Assembly (NCBI RefSeq): GCF_932526225.1
Contig: NC_064037.1
Span: 9,344,203 to 9,408,202, forward strand
DNA: 64,000 bases
From: Nematostella vectensis
Taxonomy: Eukaryota > Cnidaria > Anthozoa > Actiniaria > Edwardsiidae
Direction of reading: 5' to 3'
Below are positions 1 to 16,135 of this stretch, piece by piece; position 1 is the first letter of the stretch, and each line of letters starts with the position of its first letter. Both the position numbers and the translations under genes were made by a program. The notes under the pieces were generated by a model. It was not told the DNA's origin. It was given only the letters and a program-made list of their open reading frames with translations, and searched no databases.

Positions 1-259
1 CTGACACAATTGTCTTCAGACCTGTGACTCTATATATCGGTGAATTTTGAAATAACGCAGGCTGCGCAGACATAACGCGCAATATTTCAGGCAATCACAC
101 ATTCTTTGACACGCCTAAAGAAAGGCTAGTGGCACTCACTACATGGTGTCCTTATTAAGCGGATTTAGATTTATAAAACCTATGGAGCTTTTGTCTGAAC
201 TATAAAAACTGTCCTTAATAACGAGTTGCCCCTATAAAGCGGAGGCCTTTAAAGCTTAG

Positions 260-2633
260 ATTCCTTAGACAACTTTGTTACGACATATCCAATGTCTTCC
301 AGGAAGTCAATAGACGTCGAGGTTAACATTACATTCCGCCAAGTCCACCTGGTTCCTGATTTTCCCATTCCGGGCCAAGGTCGCAGCCTCGTTGTAGTGT
401 TGTATGTGTTGTATCCTGTCGGTTTAAGCCTGGACCCAAGTAGGAAATCCACAGCTATCCCGCAGGTAAAAGATAAAGAGTGTTACTCATGTCACGTTGC
501 TGTTTGAAAACACATTTCCGAATAATCAGCAAAGAATCCCTTCCCATTGGCTTGACATATCACTTACTTCGACTCCAATCGTGGATGGGTTGTTAAAATT
601 ATTTTTAAATGAAACATAATACAAACAATCAACAAGATACCTTTTTTGGCATTTTTGCACATCCTTTATATACTCCGTACCCCTTGCATACTTTCCAGGA
701 TTAAATACGAGAACGTACATTTCAATGTGACTTAAAATGCTACAAATATCTGCATGACAAGCATGCAAGATGTCCATTTTGGGGTGGAGGGGGGGGGAAC
801 AAAGTGTTACCTTCCCTAGTAGAAGACCTTAATGGCATCTTATTTTGATGATCTTGCCAACAACGTCTAACAAACTTCTTCTAGATGATACAATGTCTTA
901 GTCGGTCACCCTTTGTTGTTGTTTTAATTCAAACTAATAAAAGACAAACTATATAGTGAAATCTCCAACGTTTTATAGTTCACATAATTCATTCGAAAAC
1001 ATCGCAATAGCTTACCCCAAAATATTCGATGGAAATAGAGATGCTATCTCACAGCCACCCCCCCCCCCCCTCTTTTCACCCCCTCTAACCCCACCCCCAC
1101 CCCCCCTCCCCCCTCACACACACACTTGGTATTTAAAAGACGCTTTCTTGTGCTTATCCGTGAATCCTAGTTAAAGCTGTGAAAGCGTCTGTGGACTATA
1201 TCAGCGCGGCTTTTGGTTCCACCCCACCCCCTCCCCCCTCACACACACACTTGGATTTAAAAGACGCTTTATTGTGCTTATCAGAGAACCCTAGTTAAAG
1301 CTGTGAAAGCGTCTGTGGACTATATCAGCGCGGCTTTTGGTTCCACCCCCACCCCCTCCCCCTTCACACACACACTTGGATTTAAAAGACGCTTTCTTGT
1401 GCTTATCAGAGAACCCTAGTTAAAGCTGTGAAAGCGTCTGTGGACTATATCAGCGCGGCTTTTGGTTCCACCCCCACCCCCTCCCCCCTCACACACACAC
1501 TTGGATTTAAAAGACGCTTTCTTGTGCTTATCAGAGAACCCTAGTTAAAGCTGTGAACGCGTCTGTGGACTATATCAGCGCTGCCTTTGGTTGGGATATC
1601 ATCTCAATCGAACCTTACACATTAGATACCAGTCCTACCCCTACCCCATGGGCCGAGGAACGAGAGACTGGTGAAATCGCGCTCTTAATTGGTCTCTCCG
1701 TCGCTGGCGGTTTGCTGTTAGCTGCTTCGCTGATAGCAATAGTGTTGTACTCATGGTAAGTCTAGACAGACCCCCAGTCGGTATAAGGACATCGCAAGGG
1801 CGGATCTAGGGGTGGAGTAGTGGAATAGCCTCCCCTCCCCTGTGATCTTTGATAACTTGTGCTGCAGCCCCTCTCCTCCTGGATCCGCCCATGCCCCGGT
1901 TAGAGTTCAGAGCTATCCTCACTAACAGGTGGGGTTCCAATGTAAATGGAAGCACGGGTGGCCTAGTGTGTTAGCGCGTCGGCTTCTCACCGCTATGGCC
2001 CAGGTTCGAATCCTGGCCCAAACTGGGGATTTTTTCGGGTTCCTGCCTTGATTCGAATTTGTGTCACAAGTGAGTTGAAATTATTCTCCCGTGTTTACAT
2101 TCTCCTCGGATAAGGACACTAAACCGGAGGTCCCGTCTCTTCAATCTGCACTAATCTAACCTGAACCGAAGGGACGTTAAAGAACCACTGGGGACGCAAT
2201 TAACCCTCTGGCAGTGACCACCCCCAGTGACAGTGCTTACAATGCTCAAGGGGATACTTGATTTGGAGCCTAGCTCTGTTGTACCTTACGCACCAGTATA
2301 ACTGGTGGAATGTGAATAAATAAATAAATTTTTGGGATAAAAAAAAAAATAAGAACATTTGTAGGGAAAACAGGTGTTAGCTAAACCATCGACGAGCCTG
2401 TAGCAAATTCTACCCACTAAAAGTACATTTTTGACTTCCCCATCTCTAGGCGGAAGAAGAATCGCGGAAAATTCCTAGTTCACAATTGTGTAACGCCTAT
2501 TGAGTTCGCCGACGAGAAAGTCGAGTTAAAAGCCACCGCTGCACAGAGGGCGACTTGGACGCTGTCACCTCGGCGGCGCGCATCTACTCTTAAAGTGTGC
2601 GACTTGGAAGATAACGACGAACACGCGCAGTAG
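260..2633 (+). CDS. Single-pass membrane protein, C-terminal exons (partial)
   Basis: Three exons join in frame: about 260-465 (donor CAG|GTAAAA, phase 0), 1535-1755 (acceptor TTATCAG, donor ATG|GTAAGT) and 2450-2633 (acceptor TCTCTAG, stop TAG at 2631). The first exon encodes a beta-rich segment (VEVNITFRQV, SLVVVLYVLY). The second has NASVDYISAAFGWDIISIEP, a Thr/Pro linker (SPTPTPW), then a hydrophobic segment of about 25 residues (ALLIGLSVAGGLLLAAS onward). The third opens with the basic stop-transfer stretch RKKNRGKF and a tail of about 60 residues ending DNDEHAQ. This indicates a type I membrane protein with an extracellular juxtamembrane module and a short cytoplasmic tail. I do not recognise the family; a SEA-like or KIAA1549-like ectodomain is only a guess. 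The 5' part lies left of the window and the first exon's acceptor is uncertain. Matching splice phases and the stop support a real gene. Confidence 0.6.
1100..1534 (+). repeat. About 125-bp tandem repeat containing truncated copies of the downstream exon start
   Basis: The sequence around TATATCAGCGCGGC recurs at about 1197, 1321, 1446 and 1571, the last inside the real exon. Each unit has a C-rich run, (CA)n, TTGGATTTAAAAGACGC, an acceptor-like CTTATCAG and the first roughly 57 bases of the exon that begins at 1535. After GGCTTTTGGTT each copy breaks into CCACCCCC instead of continuing into the exon. The first copy has lost the acceptor (TTATCCGTG). These are decoy acceptor plus partial-exon copies in the intron. 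Confidence 0.85.
1949..2352 (+). mobile_element. tRNA-derived SINE
   Basis: The head looks like a tRNA: an A-box-like GTGGCCTAGTGTGTTAG near 1957 and a perfect B-box GGTTCGAATCC near 2003. A non-tRNA body follows (GACGTTAAAGAACCACTGGGG), ending in an (AATA)n and A-rich tail near 2314-2352. This is RNA polymerase III SINE architecture. It sits in the intron between the transmembrane exon and the last exon of the membrane-protein gene, in sense orientation. It is not called a tRNA gene because the aminoacyl stem does not close and the tail continues. Confidence 0.75.
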
Positions 2634-2783
2634 AATAAAATCGACTTGGAAGATAACGACGAACACGCGCAGTAGAATAAAATCGACTTGGAAGATCACA
2701 TCGAACATGCGCAGTAGAACAAACTTGACTTTGAAAATAACACCGAGCATGCGCAGTAGAACAAACTTGGCTTGGAGAATAAA
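2599..2783 (+). repeat. 42-bp minisatellite overlapping the stop codon
   Basis: Units start at 2599, 2641, 2683 and 2725, with a partial one at 2767. The first two are nearly identical and the later ones diverge. Unit 1 encodes the last residues of the membrane protein (CDLEDNDEHAQ) and its TAG stop; each later complete unit carries the same GCGCAGTAG. The coding end of the gene is therefore the first unit of the array. Confidence 0.85.
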
Positions 2784-4010
2784 TTCACCTCTGTTCCCTA
2801 TTCTAGAAATAACGTTTACGCGGTTAATTTCAGATTGTTCCTGAATATAAAGTCTAGGTAGTTTTATCATTGTGGAATTTGTCGCTAAGCGTATAATAAG
2901 TGTTATCTTGCAGTAGAATAACTCTTGTGGTATTACTTATAACCCTATCTCAAGCTACTTGTGGTAATCAAAAGACAGCTCGGCTCGTTAGATTATCGCC
3001 ATATGTTCATATATGGCTGACACCCCCCCCTTTCAAAAATGCAAGATGTAAGATAAGAACAAGATGTAGATAATCATAAAATCAATTTAATTCACCATAA
3101 TCAAATGGAGTAGTACACAAGTAATCTAATCAAACTGATTATAATGGATATTTTGGTAAATTTCACATCACAGCATATGCTAAAAGTAGTGTATTCTCGA
3201 TATTTTTAGTAAAATGCAGACTAGGGAGTCCTTGTCTATATGTGTTAGTCTCCGTCCGGGTGTATAAGGTTTTAGCCACATTGACTTTAAACAGGGTTTG
3301 CATAAACCTCATATTCAACCTTATTTCCAAGCTCTTCGTCAGTAATATTTTTATATATGTATATTTGATTCATCTATAGAGCAAGACCATTGTCTTGTGG
3401 TCGTTTTTATTGGCTCTTTAAATAACCTTGTCAGCCGCATATTTGTATTTGTCTTCATCGGTTTTCATAAAAAATTGGAGGACAAATTTTCGGGAAAATT
3501 AAGTTTTATACGTTATCAGCCAACCTCAGTCGGAAATTTCGAAATTACTGCCCCCAATCATACGATGAAATTAATTAATGCTGTAATACTTAGTATTTTG
3601 CTGGGAAAGACACTTTAACTAAGCCAACAAATCCTCATTCTAATGGCTGAAGGGCCGTGAAGCGAAAGCCAGCTTGAATAAACCCGCATGATTCCTTTAA
3701 GGGTTTCCTCGTCATTCATTCCTCTCATCTTAAAATATCATACACGACCAAGCTGCGGAATTGTTTAATATCCCTTTAGAACTTAACTTTTATGTGTAGG
3801 GTAATGGCGGGTTAAAGGGTATGGTCTCGCTTAAGCTGGCTACACTCCAAATGTTCTAATTATTTTTTCTAAGGATATTGGTAAGTTAATTGAGATGTAT
3901 TTGCATAACAGAACTTGTCTTTTATAATTATGTGCAATCTTTTTTTTCCATCTCGACTAACCTGCCCTATCTAGCAGCTCTTCTCTTGTTCTGAGCCTAC
4001 GATCACCTAT
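2784..4010. other. Intergenic sequence between convergent genes, no gene recognised
   Basis: This lies between the stop of the plus-strand membrane-protein gene and the stop of the minus-strand LURAP/FAM89-like gene, so it should hold both 3' UTRs. It is AT-rich. The short open frame at 3397-3618 has no recognisable domain and looks like chance. Confidence 0.5.
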
Positions 4011-9322
<5,312 letters not shown>

Positions 9323-9800
9323 TGGTCGAAATCTTAGAAGTAATTAAGCAATATAAAGATACACGCACGTGCTAAAGGAAGTTTTTAATTGACCATTTTA
9401 GCCATTAGAAAAACATCCGGATATAGGTATCCACGAAAAGGACAGAATCCTGAAGACACTTTAGCTCATGATACAGGCTTCAGCATTTTAGTACCAATTG
9501 TTTATAACAAAAAGAATTAGGGTTCCATTGAAATCAAAGTCAAAGGTAGTTATAAAACGAGTGATATGCCGACTTTGCCTTTTCGCACCTTCGCGCTGCT
9601 ACATCGTCAAAACAGAATTAATCAAATTCTTTTCATTTTTTCATTATTAATCGATCAAACACGGCGCAAACAAAGAAGGGTGGATTCGAGACGCATCTTG
9701 CACAGACTTGCGAATGACACAGACTTCATTTTCTTATGTTAAAGTAAATTGCTTGCATTCAGTCACGTGACTTTCTTTTGTTGGTTAGCTAAGTTCACAA
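9323..9800 (-). promoter_or_regulatory. Presumed 5' flank of the LURAP/FAM89-like gene
   Basis: This lies directly upstream of the ATG at 9322, so the 5' UTR and promoter are expected here by position. No clear TATA box or initiator was identified and no second gene is visible. Confidence 0.3.
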
Positions 9801-9802
9801 AT

Positions 9803-10360
9803 TAACTTACTAGTACTAGTAAATGAAATGGAGCAACTGCAGAACACCCGAAAATGCAAATAAGTGCACGGGTATTCTGCAGTTTAGCCAATGAAATTTG
9901 GGGCGAGAAAGTTTAGTGGTATTATTTTGAAATTTTATAGCATTTTAAAATTTAAAGTTAAAAACATACTAGTAAACAAAATTTCGGGGCGAGAAAGCAA
10001 TCGGACAATTCGCCCCGAAATTTGGTTTACTAGTATAATAATAACTATACTATTAAATGAAATTACGGGGCGTAAAGCAAAAACGACAACTCGCCCCGAG
10101 ATTTGGTTTACTAGTAATAAGTAATTATAATACCGATAAATTACGGGGCGTAAAGCAAAAACGACAACATCCTCGAGATTTGGTTTACAAGTACTAAGTA
10201 ATTATAATACCGAGAAATTGCGGGGCGTAAAGCAAAAACGACAACTCTCCCCGAGATTTGGTTTACTAGTATAATAATAACTATACTATTGAATGAAATT
10301 ACGGGGCGTGAAGCAAAATCGAGAACTCGCCCCGAGATTTGGTTTATTCACGGGAATTAG
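9803..10360. repeat. Tandem copies of a palindromic ACTAGT/GGGGCG element
   Basis: About five to six units, each an imperfect hairpin. One side reads ACTAGTAAACAAAATTTCGG then GGCGAGAAAGC; the other is CTCGCCCCGA with TTTGGTTTACTAGT. Spacer variants include GGGGCGTAAAGCAAAAACGAC. The same unit recurs inverted at 15915-16130 and alone at 21262-21415. It behaves like a MITE head that has expanded in tandem. A small extra palindrome (TGCAGAACACCCG with CGGGTATTCTGCA) interrupts it at about 9838-9883. Confidence 0.8.
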
Positions 10361-10880
10361 GATACTTTGTCAGCGATTTCTTTGTAAAATAAGGGACGAG
10401 GTCAAAACAATTCTCCAAACTAGGGACCCCGAAAAGGTTGATGGGTTGCGGGTAATACCCCCCCCCCCCCCCCCTCACACACACACACACACACACACAA
10501 CCAAACACCACCAAGTGGTGGTAGGAACACCTCCCCTCCGATCACCCATGGTGACGGGGAACCATCCAAACTAGGGACCCGACTTTTGAAAAAAGGTTGA
10601 TGGGTGGCGGGTAATACCCCCCCCCCCCCCCCAGGCCCCCCACATGGTGACGAGGAACCATCCGCCAAGCTAGTGACCCGACTTTTAAAAAAAAGGTTGA
10701 TGGGTAGCGGGTAATACCCCCCCCCCCCCCCCCCCCCCACATGGTTACACCATCCAAGCTAGGGACCCGACTTTTAATCTTTTAAAATAGGTTGCTAGTG
10801 GCGGGTGATACCCCCCCCCCACACAACTTCAGTGGTGGCGGACTGTATAACCCCCCTCCCACACACACACACACAAGTTG
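10361..10880. repeat. C-tract tandem repeat, about 4 diverged copies, with (CA)n
   Basis: AGGGACCCGACTTTT followed by AGGTTGATGGGTGGCGGGTAAT and a run of 15-20 C recurs at about 10420, 10575, 10680 and 10765. CA dinucleotides occur near 10475 and 10860. A related inverted version is at 15640-15830 (near TCGGGTCCCTAGCTTGG). No coding potential. Confidence 0.75.
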
Positions 10881-11383
10881 TTGCAACATACACTTGATAC
10901 ACTGTCTATACGAGCCAATCACAATCCGTATATTTGGGTCGCGAACGTTTCATGGTATATAGTCTCCTTTTGCAATACGAGATTTTGTAAGTCGTTGAAG
11001 CCTTTAGACTCCTTGCTGATCAATTAAAAGATTAATTAAGCTACAAGTTGAAACGGTAGGTCGGAATCCCCTCAGAGGAAATAGGTGCGAAAAACGTCAT
11101 TCAGGATTAATACATTGGACAGCGCTTTTGCCATTTGATACACGTCCAACAGATTAACGTCATCATCGTGAAACCAACAATTCTTATACGGATGCGGTGT
11201 GTGTCATAAATTTGGCAAAGTTTTTCCATGATTATTCGTTTTGTTAAAACAAAAGATTAATTCTCAAGTATGAAACGAACGAGCGTGGGGTCCCGGGAGA
11301 AGAGAGGAGCGGCAAACGGCAAAGACTGAGAATCGATCCGTATCGCTAACAACATTGGCGTCTTTACTTTCGCTATAATACCC

Positions 11384-11463
11384 TGGGTACCAGAGGCTCC
11401 AAGCTTCGCGGCGACAACAAATCTTTCTCGCCGCGAAGCTCGAAGACTCTGGTACCAAGGGTA
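11384..11463. repeat. Perfect-looking hairpin (MITE-like palindrome)
   Basis: CTGGGTACCAGAGGCTCC then AAGCTTCGCGGCGA on the left pairs with TCGCCGCGAAGCT and GACTCTGGTACCAAGGG on the right, with a loop of about 12 bases. A degraded relative may lie near 22066-22190 (GTTCCCAGGCTGCGCGG and AGTACCCTGGGGAGAAGGC). Confidence 0.75.
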
Positions 11464-12254
11464 CCGCTCTAATGACACTCTAAACGGGAAAAAAAACATG
11501 TAGAGCTCTGAAATACGTTTCATCTTCATTCACTAAAAATGAGTCAATCATGCCCCTTAGCTAACTAAAATAAAGTTTCTTACTCCCTGAGTACAAATTT
11601 TAGATTGGCAAATTTCACATAATTCAGGAGGGCTATATAACGATAAAAAGTCCTTTGTGTCCTATTATTGATGTTGAACTAAGCTTTAGTTCAGCTCCAA
11701 AGGCAAAAATGCTTGCTAAGACGGAGATGATTAGAGGAAATTGATTGAGATCACAATGGCTTTCATCTCAATACATGTGTTGCAAGTGCAGGAACACAAA
11801 AATTATCGTTTCTCCAGCAAATTGTCAAGTTATTCATTGACCGGACTTCGGCGAACTCACGTGCGACACCGTGTGCCATTAACGAATGCAACACAGAGAT
11901 CAGACTGATTTTATAGTTAAATTCAAAGTGTCATTCTTGCCTTCAATAAAATGAAACAGGAAAGCCCCGTAAAAGTCAGCTAAAGCATTTTATCAAATAG
12001 ATTCTCTGCCGCTTTTGTGTACATTTCCCTTGTGAAGACAAGTCTAAAGCAGTCCCAGCTGAGGACGTTGGTGGTTGGATTTGTTTTGATAAGGTCGGAT
12101 CCGTCATCACTGTCCCTAGTAACTTGTCTTGCCTACTCTATTATTTTATATATGGGGAAGGAAAAAAAAAACGCGCCGCTCGGGGTCGTGTTAGTTATTC
12201 ACCAGGCGGCGGTTCATAGCGCGTCGTTTGAAAGGTCAAAAGCGCTTTTTTATC

Positions 12255-13915
12255 TATAATCACGTAAGGTCTAATTCTCTGTTATACTTGGTTCCGAGGG
12301 GTAAACCTCTTTTCCACGGAAAACCGTCCCATTTATTTACAGTTATAATGACATTGATTAGTATGATCAATCATAGTGAAGGCGAATAGTATTCTACCAA
12401 AGCAGACAAGGCTAGCATAGCTGACACCGGACACTTGCGGTAATAGGATCCTGGCTCACTGAAAGGATGCGAGCGAGTTCAGGGCGACTCATGGTTGAAT
12501 GATTATGTTTATTTCGGGACAATACGCGACACGGCCCAAATTTTAGATATTTTCAGCTGAGCTTTAAGATATCTACTATAGATTTTATGTAAAGATTTCC
12601 CAGGACAGCGACACTCTGCGGCAACTCTTATCGGCAATTATCGCTTTTGCGTTGGGTGCCAGGCATAATCCGTGGTTTTCTTTATTTCCGCTGATGGCTT
12701 TCGTTTGTAAGGCTCATACACAATAAATAGAATGTTCAGCAAGAATTTTCCCTTCATTTAGTATCGATGTACTATTTAAAACACGTGCAGTAGTAGCAGT
12801 GTTTGATCGGGTATAAAATTTCGTACCCGATAAAACACGTCATGCGAATGTTACGTGCGACTGGGAAGCCATTTCCAGAAAGTCGGTGCTAAGTCCAGTG
12901 GTCCAGTTTCACTGTTACGATTAACTCATCCAATTTCAATAGGCGCTTTGACCAATCGAGGTGGAAACACAAAGTCTATGTTCATCAGGGAATCAAAGCT
13001 AATCCATTAGTGAATTAAAAATATACTCAAGAGCACTCAATGCCTAAAATAGTACTTCATTGATTAGATGAAAAGTCAAAAGTATGCATGTTGCGTTCCT
13101 GGGAATCCAGATAACTACAGTAGACACTGAAATGAATTCAGGCATTCCTCGAGCGCAGTTGAGTTCACAACAACATGCCTCCGAAGTCGCAGTTTATACC
13201 GCCAAACTCCTGAGACTGAAGATCAAAAATACTTTGGAAGACTGTGTAATCCAAAGTCGATCAGAAATTACACGAAATGGCAAATAGTAAGAGAAAATAA
13301 GGATCCGCAATTGATTTAGAGAAAGTGCAAGGATTTGAAACTGATTCGGACAGTTATATCGCTGGGGTCTTGCCTATGTAAAAGCCTTCTCACGTGTCTA
13401 AAGAGGATCATCCGATTGGTCGAATCACCTATTGAATATGGATGAGTTAACAGTAACAGTGAATGAACCCAGTACCGAAATCTGGAATGGCTTCCCAGTC
13501 ACAAGTAGAGAATGTTGAAAATCATGTACTGTCTTTACTGTGGTTTTCGATTATCTAACTAACAATGAATTTCAGTTATCACGAAAAGATATGGGAACCA
13601 ATCTCGGATCAGGCTCGAAATTGTGTCAGTATTGTTCAATCAAAAAGAATGAGGAAATAACAGCTACTTTCTTTGCCTCTACCCTTAGATTCTCTATTTG
13701 TATTGCCGCAAAATAAAAATAGTAATTCCTCCATGAGTCGCTCTGAACTCGCTCTCACCCTTTCAGTGAGCCAGGATCTTTACCGTTTCCGGCTAGGCTA
13801 GCCTTGTCTGCTTTGGTAGAATACTACTCGCCTGCAGTATGGTTAATCATACTAGACAATATCATTTATATCAGTTAGACCTTATTAGACCTTATGTGAT
13901 TATAAATAATTAAAC
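12255..13915. mobile_element. Foldback element, arms of about 0.5-0.7 kb
   Basis: The left arm begins TATAATCACGTAAGGTCTAA near 12255 and the right arm ends as its inverse (TTAGACCTTATGTGATTATA near 13890). Further pairs: TAGTATTCTACCAAAGCAGA near 12387 with its inverse near 13810; ACTGGGAAGCCATTTCC near 12860 with its inverse near 13485; CAATTTCAATAGGCG near 12930 with CACCTATTGAATATGG near 13426. The loop (about 12965-13400) shows nothing recognisable. The arms differ by many small indels, suggesting an old insertion. Confidence 0.75.
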
Positions 13916-14017
13916 TCAGGTGTAATTACATATGACATGGCAATTTACAAGGCCATTATCTGGACAACATATTAAATTTCCTGACGTGTAGCGCAACTGG
14001 CATGCTGAGCCATTTTC

Positions 14018-14980
14018 TACGATGGCCGAGAAGGCTCACAGTCCAGTCTTATTTTTCGACAGTTTCGACAGTCCAGTCTTAGTTTTCGACAGTCCAGTCT
14101 AAGTTTTCGACAGTCCAGTCTTAGTTTTTCGACAGTCCAGTCTTAGTTTTCGACAGTCCAGTCTTAGTTTTCGACAGTCCAGTCTTAGTTTTCGACAGTC
14201 CAGTCTTAGTTTTTCGACAGTCCAGTCTTAGTTTTCGACAGTCCAGTCTTAGTTTTCGACAGTCCAGTCTTAGTTTTCGACAGTCCAGTCTTAGTTTTTC
14301 GACAGACCAGTCTTAGTTTTCGACAGTCCAGTCTTAGTTTTTCGACAGTCCAGTCTTAGTTTTCGACAGTCCAGTCTTAGTTTTCGACAGTCCAGTCTTA
14401 GTTTTCGACAGTCCAGTCTTAGTTTTTCGACAGTCCAGTCTTAGTTTTCGACAGTCCAGTCTTAGTTTTCGACAGTCCAGTCTTAGTTTTCGACAGTCCA
14501 GTCTTAGTTTTTCGACAGTCCAGTGTTAGTTTTCGACAGTCCAGTCTTAGTTTTCGACAGTCCAGTCTTAGTTTTTCGACAGTCCAGTCTTAGTTTTCGA
14601 CAGTCCAGTCTTAGTTTTTCGACAGTCCAGTCTTAGTTTTCGACAGTCCAGTCTTAGTTTTCGACAGTCCAGTCTTAGTTTTCGACAGTCCAGTCTTAGT
14701 TTTCGACAGTCCAGTCTTAGTTTTCGACAGTCCAGTCGTAGTTTTTCGACAGTCCAGTCTTAGTTTTTCGACAGTCCAGTCTTAGTTTTGTTTTTACAAT
14801 CTGGGATACCTGTGTTCATGTAACATGGCCTTTCCTTGTAACCTGGCCAATTCCGCCATTTTGATAGAACAGCAGAGACACAGTACTGTATAACTCCAGA
14901 TGTCAACTTGAGTGAAGAGGATCTGGAAGACTGGACTTTCGAAAAATAAGACTGGACTGTGAGCCTTCTCGGCCATCGTA
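14018..14980. mobile_element. TIR element with internal satellite and 6-bp target duplication
   Basis: The ends are inverted repeats of about 40 bp: TACGATGGCCGAGAAGGCTC at 14018 and its reverse complement ending at 14980. Flanking both is ATTTTC (14012-14017 and 14981-14986), a likely target-site duplication. The TIR runs on into CACAGTCCAGTCTTATTTTT, which closely matches the unit of the array filling the interior. The right part (14790-14940) is unique sequence without a recognised transposase, so the element is non-autonomous. Confidence 0.85.
14045..14790. repeat. 21-22 bp minisatellite (TTTTCGACAGTCCAGTCTTAG)
   Basis: About 35 head-to-tail units, differing mainly in four versus five T before CGACAG. 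Isolated variants occur (CAGACCAG near 14303, CAGTGTTAG near 14520, CAGTCGTAG near 14734). The unit is a near copy of the inner TIR end of the surrounding element. Confidence 0.95.
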
Positions 14981-15639
14981 ATTTTCATTGTATCAACGTC
15001 AAAGTTATTTGGTTCGTAATTATATGGTTGCTGGTGGAGATGTGCATTTTTATCTTGGCTATGGGCCTAATTGCACTAGGAGGACAAAGTTTGTCTGGCT
15101 GGGACGACAAACAGCCAGCCAAATTTTGTCCTAGCCGATCGATTGTAAATCGCATTCGCACTAAGAGGTCAAACAAAAAGCCGACCGCGGCCCAAACGTC
15201 ATTCAAAATTAGACTCGGATTTCTCACGCGAAAAAGCCGAGTTGCAGAATTTGTTTACGTTTGATCACAATGCTTCCTTGGAATATTTTTGCACAACTCA
15301 TCGCCTTACTGGTAGTAAATTCATTCTATGAATATCAAGAACAACAACTTCTGCTCAAGTAAAGCTTGGTGTGAATTGAAAAACTTGACGTTTGACCTAG
15401 GTCTGGCCGCCTCCAGAACAGGCCAGCGTAGCCTTTGAAGATCGTTGAAAATTGTCCTGGTCGAACAAACGCATTCGCTTGTTCCCGCTAGCGTTGACAG
15501 TTTTTTTTTTTTGTCAAAACAAACAAACATTTGCTTAGTGCGAATAGGCCCTATGCATGGAAAGTTGCCTCAAATGGGAATCTATTTGCCAGTGGAAGCG
15601 CTCCATACCCTCCCTGAATTGGTGTATCTGTCGTAATCG

Positions 15640-16135
15640 GCGGGCTGCCTTCCCCCCCACCCCGTCATCACCATCGGTCGGTCTCGTAAGGTTGTCATAT
15701 ACCCCCCCTTTCCCGCCATCACCGGGTCGTAAGGTTACCGGCGGGCTTCCATACCCCCCCATCCCCAAAATCGTGGGTGGCGTTGGGTCATACCCCATCC
15801 CCCTAAATCGGGTCCCTAGCTTGGCCGATTGTTATGACCTCGTCCCTTATTTAACATACATTGGGGATTCATTTTTGTTTATTTTATAGAGAATTCGCTG
15901 ACAAAGTATCCTAATTCCCGTGAATAAACCAAACCTCGGGGCGAGTTGTCGTTTTTGCTTTACGCCCTGTAATTTCTTGGTACTAGTAAACAAAATCTCG
16001 GGGCGTGTTGTCGTTTTGGCTTTACGCCCCGTAATTTATCGATATTATAATTACTTACTACTAGTAAACCAAATCTCGGGGCGAGTTGTCGTTTTTGCTT
16101 TACGCCCCGTAATTTCATTTAATAGTATAGTTATT
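15640..16135. repeat. Inverted partner of the 9.8-10.9 kb repeat block
   Basis: Starting near 15805, TCGGGTCCCTAGCTTGG, then GACCTCGTCCCTTATTT, TTCGCTGACAAAGTATCC, CTAATTCCCGTGAATAAACC and the CTCGGGGCGAG/ACTAGT hairpin units are the reverse complement of 10130-10440, in mirrored order. The two blocks flank about 5 kb that holds two other foldback or TIR elements and the 11.4 kb hairpin. They may be arms of a large composite foldback or independent insertions. Confidence 0.7.

Noticed and set aside
1949-2025. Functional tRNA gene
   Set aside because: The B-box is good, but the acceptor stem does not close and the sequence continues into a SINE body and A-rich tail.
3397-3618. 73-codon frame starting MVVFIGSLNN
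   Set aside because: No domain, no splice context, AT-rich intergenic DNA.
14045-14790. CRISPR-like array
   Set aside because: Units are directly adjacent with no unique spacers, and the setting is a eukaryotic genome.
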